A program made the translations under genes and the position numbers. The notes under the pieces were generated by a model that had not been told where the DNA came from, ran no database searches, and saw only the letters and a list, made by a program, of their open reading frames with translations. DNA of 64,000 nt from G963663495 sp963663495 (GTDB lineage Bacteria; Bacteroidota; Rhodothermia; Rhodothermales; Bin80): assembly GCA_963663495.1 (NCBI GenBank), contig OY760427.1, forward strand, positions 3,348,001 to 3,412,000, read 5' to 3'. Of this stretch, positions 1 to 9,500 are shown piece by piece (within the stretch, counting starts at the first letter, position 1; the number at the start of each line of letters is the position of its first letter).

Positions 1-1
1 C

Positions 2-385
2 CCCAACACGCCCGGGTTGCGCATAGAGGCGATTGATCAACAGTCCACCGGATTTGTATACGCGGTCTCGGTGACGGGTGTGACCGGCAGCCGCCTCGCA
101 TGTAGGATAGGAGGCGTAGAGGAGTACCTGCGGCGGATTCGACCACTAATCCAGCGTAATCCGCTGCTGGTAGGATTTGGGATAAAGTCCCATGCCGACG
201 CGGCTAGGCTTTGCCTGCATGCCGATGGCTTTATTGTCGGTTCTGCCCTAGTAGAACGGATTGAGCGGCTGTGGAGCAACAGGCTCCTAACGGATGGTGC
301 CCGTTTGCAATCGCTGGCAGACTTCGTGAAGATCTTGAAACACGGTCCAAGCTCACCTTTTGGTACGGTAGTTGCGTCCCCATAG
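2..385 (+). CDS. trpA: Tryptophan synthase alpha subunit, C-terminal part (5' end outside window)
   Basis: The frame is open from the window edge to TAG at 383-385, so only about the last 127 residues are present. TrpA cleaves indole-3-glycerol phosphate to indole and glyceraldehyde-3-phosphate in tryptophan synthesis. The segment GFVYAVSVTGVTGSR and the later VGFGIKSHADAARL and ADGFIVGSALVERIE match the TrpA phosphate-binding end of the TIM barrel (the usual form is VGFGI...ADGVVVGSA). The C-terminus is ordinary in length. The next gene follows closely on the same strand but is not a trp gene, so this is probably the last gene of its trp cluster. Confidence 0.9.
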   Translation, partial: PNTPGLRIEAIDQQSTGFVYAVSVTGVTGSRLACRIGGVEEYLRRIRPLIQRNPLLVGFGIKSHADAARLCLHADGFIVGSALVERIERLWSNRLLTDGARLQSLADFVKILKHGPSSPFGTVVASP

Positions 386-448
386 GTGCCCGTTCGAAAC
401 CGTGGCACAGTTGTTGGGGTAACGCCGTTCATTATTGCTCAAATTCAG

Positions 449-1576
449 ATGAGAAGAAAAGCAATTGTTATACATCCTTTCCTGATCACCGCGCTGCTGA
501 TTTTGCTCACTGGCTGCACGGATACCTGGCTCACGAGTGGAGATTTCAGGCCTGAGGCAAGCGGGCCAGAGGGCCAAGTTTCGGTGGTGATAGATTCTAC
601 GCTATGGGCAGGCGTGGTAGGCGCCAGGATTCGTGATTCCATTGGCGGCCCCATTGGTACCCTGCCGTCACAGGAGCCAATGTTTGATATCCAAGCCGTT
701 CAGATTACCACAAGCCATGCACTTGAGTCTGCGATGACGCGAAAAAACGTGTTGGTAGTAGCGGCGGTCAATGATACTCTAAGCGAGGAATCGCGCTTTG
801 TTCGCAGAAGTCTGAGCGCAGAGGCCTTGGCGTCCATTGCTGATGGAGAGGGGGTTGTGCTCCCACGCAAGGATCTATGGCGAAAACGACAGCAGGTGTT
901 TTACGTCATGGCCTCCACGCCCGACTCTCTGGCATCTACCCTCAAGAAGGGTGCCGAAGGCATTGTAGCGCGCTTAAATGAGGCAGCACGGCAGCGGTTA
1001 CAGCGGGAAATGTTTGATGTCGGTCGTCAGCAAGTAATCGAAGAGTACCTGATGGATAATCACGGGTATGCCATCCACGGGCAGCATGACTATGTCGTTG
1101 CCATTGATACCAGTCAGTTCGTGTGGCTGAGGCGAACACTTTCGGATACTTGGAGAAGTCTGTTTGTGTATTACGAGGAAGGTGCCAACCCGAATGATCT
1201 GACGGCGGAATGGGTGTTGGACACGCGGGATACCCTTACGCGGCAGTACATTCAGGGCACCGCAGGCGGGTGGGTAGAGATTGATCGGCGCCAGCGTGTT
1301 GATTCGTCGGCTTCCGGCTTCAAGGATCGCTTCGGGTACGAGGTGCGCGGGTTGTGGCACATGGTGGGCCGAGAGAATGGCAGAAAGTTTCCGTTTGGCA
1401 TGGGCGGTCCATTCTTAACCTATGCTTTCTATGACGAGCATTCTCACAGGCTCTACCTGATTGATGGTATGGTCTTTGCGCCCAACTTTCCTAAGCGTGA
1501 GTTCTTGCGACAGATGGAGGTTATCGCCTATACCTTCCGGACACGACAGGATGTGGCAAATAACGAGGAGCCATGA
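449..1576 (+). CDS. DUF4837 family lipoprotein
   Basis: The open frame begins at a GTG at 386, directly after trpA, but the ATG at 449 is preferred because it gives a clean lipoprotein signal: basic start MRRK, a hydrophobic run, and lipobox LLTGC, with the lipidated Cys near residue 23. The mature part begins with a RPEASG...VVID...WAGVVG...LPSQEPMFD pattern that I recognise from DUF4837, a family of about 330-370 aa proteins found mostly in Bacteroidota. Function is unknown; it should be anchored to a membrane on the periplasmic side. The stop overlaps the start of the next lipoprotein gene (ATGA at 1573-1576), which suggests translational coupling. Confidence 0.82.
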   Translation: MRRKAIVIHPFLITALLILLTGCTDTWLTSGDFRPEASGPEGQVSVVIDSTLWAGVVGARIRDSIGGPIGTLPSQEPMFDIQAVQITTSHALESAMTRKNVLVVAAVNDTLSEESRFVRRSLSAEALASIADGEGVVLPRKDLWRKRQQVFYVMASTPDSLASTLKKGAEGIVARLNEAARQRLQREMFDVGRQQVIEEYLMDNHGYAIHGQHDYVVAIDTSQFVWLRRTLSDTWRSLFVYYEEGANPNDLTAEWVLDTRDTLTRQYIQGTAGGWVEIDRRQRVDSSASGFKDRFGYEVRGLWHMVGRENGRKFPFGMGGPFLTYAFYDEHSHRLYLIDGMVFAPNFPKREFLRQMEVIAYTFRTRQDVANNEEP

Positions 1577-1917
1577 TCCGGGCATTGTCGGCGCTGTCAT
1601 CCGTGCTGATAATGGTAAGCGCCTGCGGACCTTCCTCTCCCCCCGACCCTGAGGAGCGACGCCTGCTTACAGAGGTGCTCGTAGAAATGCATCTTGCACA
1701 TGCGCGAGCGAACCTTGGTCACGGGCTGCTGCAATCCAAGGACTCACTCCTTACTGGGTATGGGCTCGACTCCGTCGCCTTTAATCGACTGGTGGAGAAG
1801 CATATCGATTCCGATGGAGCATTTAACGATGCATACGAACAAGTGCTTGACCGGCTTTCTGAAGAAAGGCATCGTCAGTCCGAGTCGGATGATATCGGTC
1901 CACCAGGGGTTCGATGA
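1573..1917 (+). CDS. Small DUF4296-like lipoprotein
   Basis: A 114-aa protein with signal MIRALSALSSVLIMVSAC, the Cys being a lipobox cysteine. The mature region (LLTEVLVEMHLAHARANLG) resembles the start of DUF4296, a short helical Bacteroidota lipoprotein family with an (I/V)L.E(I/M)HLA motif near the N-terminus. Function is unknown. It overlaps the upstream DUF4837 gene by 4 bp. The 3' part of the gene lies opposite the read-through extension of the TnpB gene of element A, which runs on the minus strand down to 1744. Confidence 0.72.
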   Translation: MIRALSALSSVLIMVSACGPSSPPDPEERRLLTEVLVEMHLAHARANLGHGLLQSKDSLLTGYGLDSVAFNRLVEKHIDSDGAFNDAYEQVLDRLSEERHRQSESDDIGPPGVR

Positions 1918-3276
1918 AAATCCTTCTTGATTAATCGTCCAGCCTCTCCGGCGGTGGTTTTGGGCAAGCGGGATTCGTGCACCTTTCTCTCTCACGGCGG
2001 CGTGCCATTCCTTTATGAATGGGAATAATATACGTGCGTGACCAACTGTACACAGTGAGGCACTAGTATCAATTTCACGGGTCATAGGGATCGGTAACCC
2101 GAACGCCCCTCGCCGTGCAGCAGCCCCAATCCCGGAGGCCAGTATGTTTGCAGCCGCATTCAGGTCTGCATGATCCGCATGTCCACAGGACATACACGTG
2201 AATTTGCTCCGTGTCTTACGGTTACTCGCTTCTGTGTGCCCACACACATAACACCGCTGACTGGTATAGGCAGCGGTAACCTTTATCACCTTGCGGCACT
2301 TATAGCTCAGCATCTGATCCAGCTGGCCCCAACCTGTTCGCAGTATCCCACGGTTGAGGCCAGACTTCTGTCTGACGTTTGTGCCAAAGCTCTCCATCGT
2401 TCCCTTAGCTGAACATGTCATCGCTTTGATCTTTAGGTCCTCCAGTATCACCGTTGAGGAGCAATGGGCAATACTGCGACTTACCTGGTGGTTCGCATTC
2501 TTGAGGACGTTAGCACGCTTGCGCTGTATGCGGGCGATTCTATGCTTCCGCCTGTTACGACGGTTGGAGCCTTTCTTCTGTCTCGCCAGTCTTCGCTGAT
2601 GCCGCTTCAACTTGGCATCAAGACGCTCGGTATCCGGTTGTCTGATAATGCTTGTATCGCCCTCTGTGGAGACCATAGCGATCTGCCCGCAATTACGGTC
2701 AATGCCTACAGAACCGCCGGTATCCTCTATTATAGGTGCCTCCATCTTGTAGCAGATGACAGCATACCCTTTGCCGGCGTTCTTCTTTACCGTGGCTTTG
2801 ACGGGTATACCATCAGGGTACGGGTTGCCTCCCCGCCTGCGGAGCGCCATGTATCCCACTTTCGGGGTATACAGCTTGCCATCCCGAACCCTTACGTTAT
2901 CCGGGATCGTGAACGAAGGCGTACTACCACGTCTGGAATGGAATCTCGGTCTTCTCTTACCCTCCTTGAAGAATACCTTCCATGCATCCGCCTGATATTT
3001 CAATGGGTATCTAACGACACCAAAGGAGTATTCAGGTAGCCACTCGACCGTGCGGCGCAGCGCCGTGAACCGCTTCCCCAGCGAGAAGAAGCGTACCGAG
3101 GGCGGCTTCTCTCCAGCCTCTTTCGCTTTCTTGTACGCCTCGCTCTGCTCTGCGAGGATGGCATTCCACACAAACCTACACGCACCCGCTAATCCAGCAA
3201 GTTGCTTGGCGTTACTCCGACTTCCGGGCAACAGCCTGTATGTGATATTGCGGTATGCACTAACCGTTTCGGGCAT
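1744..3276 (-). CDS. tnpB: TnpB (OrfB) RNA-guided nuclease family protein, copy A, with read-through C-terminal extension
   Basis: The 510-aa frame contains a full TnpB core in residues 1-416: N-terminal REC-like region, RuvC-I Asp in VGIDRNCGQ, RuvC-II Glu in VILEDLKIK, a zinc ribbon (CYVCGH ... CMSCGH) and RuvC-III Asp in HADLNAAANIL. Sister copies stop at ...VGHSRI followed by TAA inside the element's right end. Here that stop is TTA, so the frame runs 94 codons further, through the terminal repeat, the 8-bp duplication and the antisense strand of the DUF4296-like gene. The extension is unlikely to be functional. TnpB proteins are guide-RNA-directed DNA nucleases. This is the only copy of this subfamily in the window without an internal frameshift. 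Confidence 0.85.
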   Translation of the reverse strand: MPETVSAYRNITYRLLPGSRSNAKQLAGLAGACRFVWNAILAEQSEAYKKAKEAGEKPPSVRFFSLGKRFTALRRTVEWLPEYSFGVVRYPLKYQADAWKVFFKEGKRRPRFHSRRGSTPSFTIPDNVRVRDGKLYTPKVGYMALRRRGGNPYPDGIPVKATVKKNAGKGYAVICYKMEAPIIEDTGGSVGIDRNCGQIAMVSTEGDTSIIRQPDTERLDAKLKRHQRRLARQKKGSNRRNRRKHRIARIQRKRANVLKNANHQVSRSIAHCSSTVILEDLKIKAMTCSAKGTMESFGTNVRQKSGLNRGILRTGWGQLDQMLSYKCRKVIKVTAAYTSQRCYVCGHTEASNRKTRSKFTCMSCGHADHADLNAAANILASGIGAAARRGAFGLPIPMTREIDTSASLCTVGHARILFPFIKEWHAAVREKGARIPLAQNHRRRGWTINQEGFSSNPWWTDIIRLGLTMPFFRKPVKHLFVCIVKCSIGIDMLLHQSIKGDGVEPIPSKE

Positions 3277-3478
3277 GGCACTGTGGTATATAACTCCCTA
3301 ATATATGGTAATTATATAGCATGCGTATCCACGTGTTGAGTTATTTGAAATAGTTGCAGTCTTTTCGTGAAAAGCGAGAACCGATTATGAAAAACTGGCG
3401 AAAGCCATCCTGTCTGCACCACCAAAGCACAAAAAGTAATTCCTGCGAAAACGCGTGGCACTCGGTCATATAACTCCC
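2021..3478 (-). mobile_element. TnpB element A (1458 bp) with terminal inverted repeats and 8-bp target duplication
   Basis: The tnpB strand starts GGGAGTTATAT at 3478 and the other end reads GGGAATAATATACG from 2021. The element is flanked by perfect direct repeats TTATGAAT at 2013-2020 and 3479-3486. No tnpA (Y1 transposase) or serine recombinase gene is present. About 200 bp precede tnpB and are conserved in copies B, C and F; a second copy of the terminal motif lies there at 3281-3298. The element sits between the DUF4296-like gene and the first giant Calx-beta gene. Confidence 0.82.
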
Positions 3479-3590
3479 TTATGAATCCGAGGCTACCGTA
3501 TGTATGATCTGTGGCTTATCTGTCGCCTACCTCGGAGTATCTCCAACAGGCAGGTATCGTTTAGGCGGACGGGGTTCAGAGGGATGTTGC

Positions 3591-6500
3591 TTACCACCGA
3601 ATATATCCGCTGGCGGTCAGGCCGTAGCTCACCGGTCGGTACGGCGCCATGTGCTCCATAGCTAAACCGCTAACACTGAACCGTATCCCCCTGCGCCCCT
3701 GCACGCCCACTCCTATGCGGTAGTCCCTGCCTCTGTCACGCAGCCCCATACCCACATGCGGCCGCAGCACACCACGCCTGTGAATACGCGAGCCGTATCC
3801 CACCTCCAACTCCATCCTTCGATCCGACGGATACACCTCCCACGGACGCTCCGCCTGCCATAGCGTCCCCACATGCGTACGGCCCCAAGTCGGTCGCACC
3901 TGCGCTCCCAATCCCTCCAGTCCTCCATAGCGGACCGTACCCGAATATCCCCACTCACCATATCCGTCCTCCTGATGCAACACCAAACGCCTTAACATCA
4001 CCTCCGCATGCAACATCCCCATCCGCACCCGCAATCCTCCGCCTGCCTCCATTCCGATTCCTCTCTCCGCATCCCCTCCACTATGCAAGACCGCCGCCTC
4101 CACATACGGCTCCAAGATGTCCTGCAACGTCACCGATCCCTCCAGACCCGCGCGGACACGGCTCACCCCTATCCCGCCATCCATCCCCAGCCAGAAACCG
4201 TCCGCCTCGTACCCCAGCCGCGCGCCCGCCCGGCGTACCAACGTGCCGCCTACCCCCGCTGCCATAAGGCGCATTCCCGTGTCCGCTGCTTCAGCCACTC
4301 CCTGTCCTGCTCCTGCCAACCCCCACACACTGTGCCGCAAACCCCCGTAGCGCACATACGGATACCAGCCCGTCATCTGTAATAGCGTCCCTTCCTCCTC
4401 CAATGCCTCGCTGCGCGATACCACCATCCCCATCAGCCAGCGACCTCCCGCACGGTAGTCCGCCCCCAGTGACGCCGTCAGCACATCCGCTCCCGATACC
4501 CCGCCGCTCTGCAACCTGCTGTACGCACCACGACCCCATACACTTATCCGCTCTCCACTTGCCTGCATACCACAGCCCGACAAAAGATGCGACGCCCGTA
4601 CCCGATGACCTAGAAACGGCCTCGGCATACAACCCACCAATGATCCATCCATACGCTCCGATACCGCCTCCACTATATGCACCGCCACACTCCTGCCTAA
4701 TCGCGCACGGGTTCCCGTATCCTCCGACCCCAACACCACCTCCTCTCGGACCGTCTCATCCCCTAACTCCACCATCAGCGCAAACGCCTCCCCGCCACCT
4801 TGCGCACGCAGTAACGGCACGCGCACCTCTTTTCTTGTCTCCCCAGGCCCAAATTCCAGCACCCCCTCCATGCGCTCGTAGTCCTCTCCCGCCCATGCCG
4901 TGCCGTCTACCGTACGGTAACGGCCCGTCAGCCGCTCTGCCACAGGTGCCAGCAGACTCACCGCAAACACCGCCTCGCTCTGCGACACCGCAATGGCTCG
5001 CACCTGCACGCCCAGCGCTGTCTCATCATCCACGATTGTGCCCGTAGCCATCGCCTGCCCGATTTGCGCATTGGTCGGACTTAACAGCGTCACCTCTATC
5101 GTTTCGTTTCCTTCCTGCAAGTCGTCATCTATCAAAGGTATCCTTACTTGCGCCTCCGTACTTCCGGTCTCAAATACCACCAGCCCCTGCGTAGCCTCGT
5201 AGTCCACATCCGATGTTGCCGTGCCTCCTGTCACCGCAAACTGCACCGATACCACCTTGGTGCTACCATAATTCAGCCGCACCGCCATCACCAGTTCCTC
5301 CGAACTCTCTGTCCCGGTACCATCATGGATGCTGACCTCTATCGGATCATCCTTTATCGTTACATCTCCCTCCGCAGCCAACAGCACGGCATGCTCCGGT
5401 GCGCTCAGCCTTACTACCAATCCCTCGTCTTCCTCTACCACATCATCACGCGCTACCGGTACCCATATATGCCTCACCGTCTCCCCCGGTGCAAAGACGA
5501 GTGTGCCCATCGTGCGTGTATAGTCCGCTCCTGCCTTAGCCGTACCGTCCTGCGTGGCATATGCCACCCCTATACGTACGGTGCTCATGCCACTCAGCAA
5601 CACACCAACCTGCGCGCGCCCTACATCCTCTGATACCGTCGCATCGCCTATGGAGAGCTGTGGCAGAGGATCATTGTCCAGTATTGTCACAATGGTCCGC
5701 TTGCCCACGTCAAGCTGCAGCAGGAACGCTTCCCTGCCTTCGTGCACTTTATCGTCTTGGGTTGGAATTTGTATTACCGCTCCCATCTCACCCGGCTTAA
5801 TCGTCACCGACCCGGTGCTCACAGCCTCGTAGTCATCTCCCGCTGTTGCCGTCACATCACGTGTGCTGTGCACGACCGTGATAGGCTTCGTGCTGGCGCT
5901 ACTAAGACGCAGGTATATGTTTGCCGTACCCCCTTCCCGCACATACGCCGCAGGCATGACGCTGACAGTTGGTGCACCATCGTTGTCCACAATTGTGGCA
6001 TGGCCTGTTGCGTTCCCTAGCTCCACCCCCTGCGCGTCGGCGAGCTCCAGCGTGAATATCTCTTCCTCCTCGTCCAATGCGTCATCAATGATCTGCACCG
6101 GCACCTGCTTCTCCAGCTCGCCTGCTGCAAATGTCAGTACCCCGCTTGCCTGGTAGTAATCCACACCCGCTGTCGCTGTACCATCGTGGGTTCGGTAACC
6201 GACCGTGACAACGCTGGCACTCTCTTCGCTTAACCCCACACGAAACGACACAATCCCTGCACCTTCCTCTACCGTCACATCTGACACTACCCGCACGATG
6301 CGCGGAGCATCACCGTCATGAACCTCGACCTCAACACTGCCGGACTCTCCACCGTAACCACCACCGCTCGCTGACAACTGTAAGGATCCAGATTCGTGGT
6401 CGTAGTCAGCATCGGTCTGTGCTGTCACCGTAACAGTCTGGTCCGTTTTCCAGTCTGCAGGCGTAAAAGTCAAGCTCAAAGGACTGACCGACACCTTACG

Positions 6501-9500
6501 ATTCAGTGCGGCGTCCGTATTAACGGATATGGTCACCTGGCCCGCTGGCTCAGTTGCAAGCGATACTGTAAAGGCCTTTCCTGCATCCCCCTCAACCAGC
6601 GCCAATGCCGGCGGGCTTACTACCAGTCTGGCTTCATCATCGTCCAATACCGTCACCGATACCGCTGCTGTCTCGCCATCGTAGTCCGCGCCCGACGCTT
6701 CGTGTGTCAGCGTAGCATCGTCGTTGTCTGTATCATCGTCCTCGTCCGCACGCACGGTTATCGTCTGCCCAGTACGCCAATCATCGGCCGTGAATGTGAG
6801 CGATGCATCGCTCACCCTAACATCAGGACTATCACTTGCGATCTCCACCATTACCGTGCCCGATGGCTCCGCTGTTAGCCGCACCGAATAGGACTCTGCG
6901 CCCCCTTCAACCATCTCAAGCTCCGTAGCGGACAACACAATCCCTGCTACGTCATTGTCTCGTATGTTTATGCCCACTTCCTCTGTCTCCCCGTTATACT
7001 CACCCCCGGATGCTGTAAGGGTGAGCTGTTCGCTTGCCTCCTTTGCATCATCGTCCTCGTCCGCACGCACGGTCACCGTAACAGGTGTGCGCCAATTGCC
7101 GACTGTGAAACGCAAATTCGTCGGATTCACCACCAAATCTGTACCCGCATCGCCCGTGATCCGTACATCCACTGTCTGCGTCGGCTCTGTAAGTAGCTGT
7201 ACCGTGAAATGCTCTTCCGTCCCCTCTGTCACCGAGAGATGGGTGGGCGATACCACTAACCCCGCCCCCGAATCAACGTCCTTAACCGTCACCGTTACAG
7301 CCCCTGTCACTGCATCATAACCCCCTCCCGATGCAGTGTGCATAAGCGTGGCACTGTCGTCGTCCGTGTCTGCGTCGTCCGCCGTGTGCACCGTTACCAT
7401 CTGTTCCGTATCCCAATCACCAGGAGTGAATGCCAGTGAAGTAGCGCCAGTCGCTACTTCGTTATTGTCGCTTGCAACGATCATCGTTACTGAACCGGTC
7501 GGTTGGGTCACCAGTGCTACGCCGTACGTACCCGAGGCCCCCTCAAGCACGGTTAAGGCTGTCGGATCAATACGTAACCCCGGCGTATCATCGTCCGCTA
7601 CGTTTACGCTGACCTCATGGTCAGGTGAGTCAGCCACCGTGTATCCCGTACCATTCTTCAATGTTGCCGTTACCGAGCCATATGGCTCGTCTACCCTGTC
7701 CGATATGGTGCCCACCGTGTACGTTTTCGTGCCACTCGTGCCTAAACCTACCATCTTCGTGCCCAAATCACCGGCAGCTACATAATCTCCTGACTGTGCT
7801 ATCTCAAGTGTGACCATAAGCGTAGTGATGGGCACCGGATTTGCTGTGATGGTGAAGGTAGCCCCCGCTCCCTCGGTCACATCCGGCCCGCCTTCAATCG
7901 AAACCACCGGGGCATCGTCGTCCTGCACGGCCACGGTACCAACATGATCAGGATCATCAGCCACAACATAGCCTGTACCACTCTCCACGGTTACTGTTAC
8001 CGTACCATTTTTCTCGTTGATGCCATCATCCACGGTGTCCACCGTGTAACTTGCTGTGCCGCTCGCGTCTATCTTTACGGTTTTTGACCCCAGACCGCCT
8101 GTACCTACAAAATTTCCATCCTGCGCGATTGTCAGGTTCGCAGTCAGTGTAGTAGAAGGGGGCGGAGCAGCCTTGACAGTGAATATTGCCGGATTCCCTT
8201 CGCTAACCGCACCTCCGCCTGTAATCGAAACCACAGGGGCATCGTCGTCCTGCACGGCCACGGTACCAACGTGATCAGGATCATCAGCCACAACATAGCC
8301 TGTACCACTCTCCACGGTTACTGTTACTGTACCATTTTTCTCGTTGATGCCATCATCCACGGTGTCCACCGTGTAACTTGCTGTGCCGCTCGCGTCTATC
8401 TTTACGGTTTTTGACCCCAGACCGCCTGTACCTACAAAATTTCCATCCTGCGCGATTGTCAGGTTCGCAGTCAGTGTAGTAGAAGGGGGCGGAGCAGCCT
8501 TGACAGTGAATATTGCCGGATTCCCTTCGCTAACCGCACCTCCGCCTGTAATCGAGACCACAGGGGCATCGTCGTCCTGCACGGCCACGGTACCAACATG
8601 ATCAGGATCATCAGCCACATCATATCCTGCGCCCGTTAAAACGGTCGCCGTAACCGAGCCATCGAGCTCGTCAAGACCATCATCTATGGTGGTCACCGTG
8701 TAGATTGCTGAACCATTTGTGCTTATCTCCACGGTTTTCGAACCCAAGTCAACGGCAGCTACATAATTTCCTGACTGTGCTATCTCAAGTGTGACCATCA
8801 GAGTAGTGATCGGCACCGGATTTGCTGTGATGGTGAAGGTAGCCCCCGCTCCCTCGGTCACATCCGGCCCGTCTGCAATCGAAACCACCGGGGCATCGTC
8901 GTCCTGCACGGCCACGGTACCAACATGATCAGGGTCAGCTGCCACAACATAGCCTGTACCACTTTCCACCGTTACTTTTACCGTACCATCTTTCTCGTTG
9001 ACGCCATCATCCACGGTGTCCACCGTGTAACTTACCGTGCCGCTCGCGTCTATCTCTACGGTTTTTGACCCCAGATCGCCTGTACCTACAAAATTTCCAT
9101 CCTGCGCGATAGTCAGGTTCACAGTCAGCGTAGTAGTAGGGAGCGGAGCAGCCTTGACGGTGAATATTGCCGGATTCCCCTCGCCAATCGCGCCTCCGCC
9201 TGTAATCGAAACCACAGGGGCATCGTCGTCCTGCACAGCCACGGTACCAACATGATCAGGATCATCAGCCACATCATATCCTGCGCCCGCTAAAACGGTC
9301 GCCGTAACCGAGCCATCGAGGTCGTCAAGATCATCATCTATGGTGGACACCGCGTAGATCGCTGAACCACTCGTGCTTATCTCTACGGTTTTCGAACCCA
9401 AATCGCCGACAAATACAAAATCTCCTTCCTGCGTGATCTTGAGATTCACCGTTAATGGAGCAACTGGTGCAGGGTCCACTTTTACGGTAAACGATGCGTC

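Noticed and set aside
2021..3478. Calling the TnpB elements ordinary IS200/IS605 (IS1341-type) insertions
   Set aside because: No tnpA, terminal inverted repeats are present, and 8-bp flanking duplications occur at all five complete copies.
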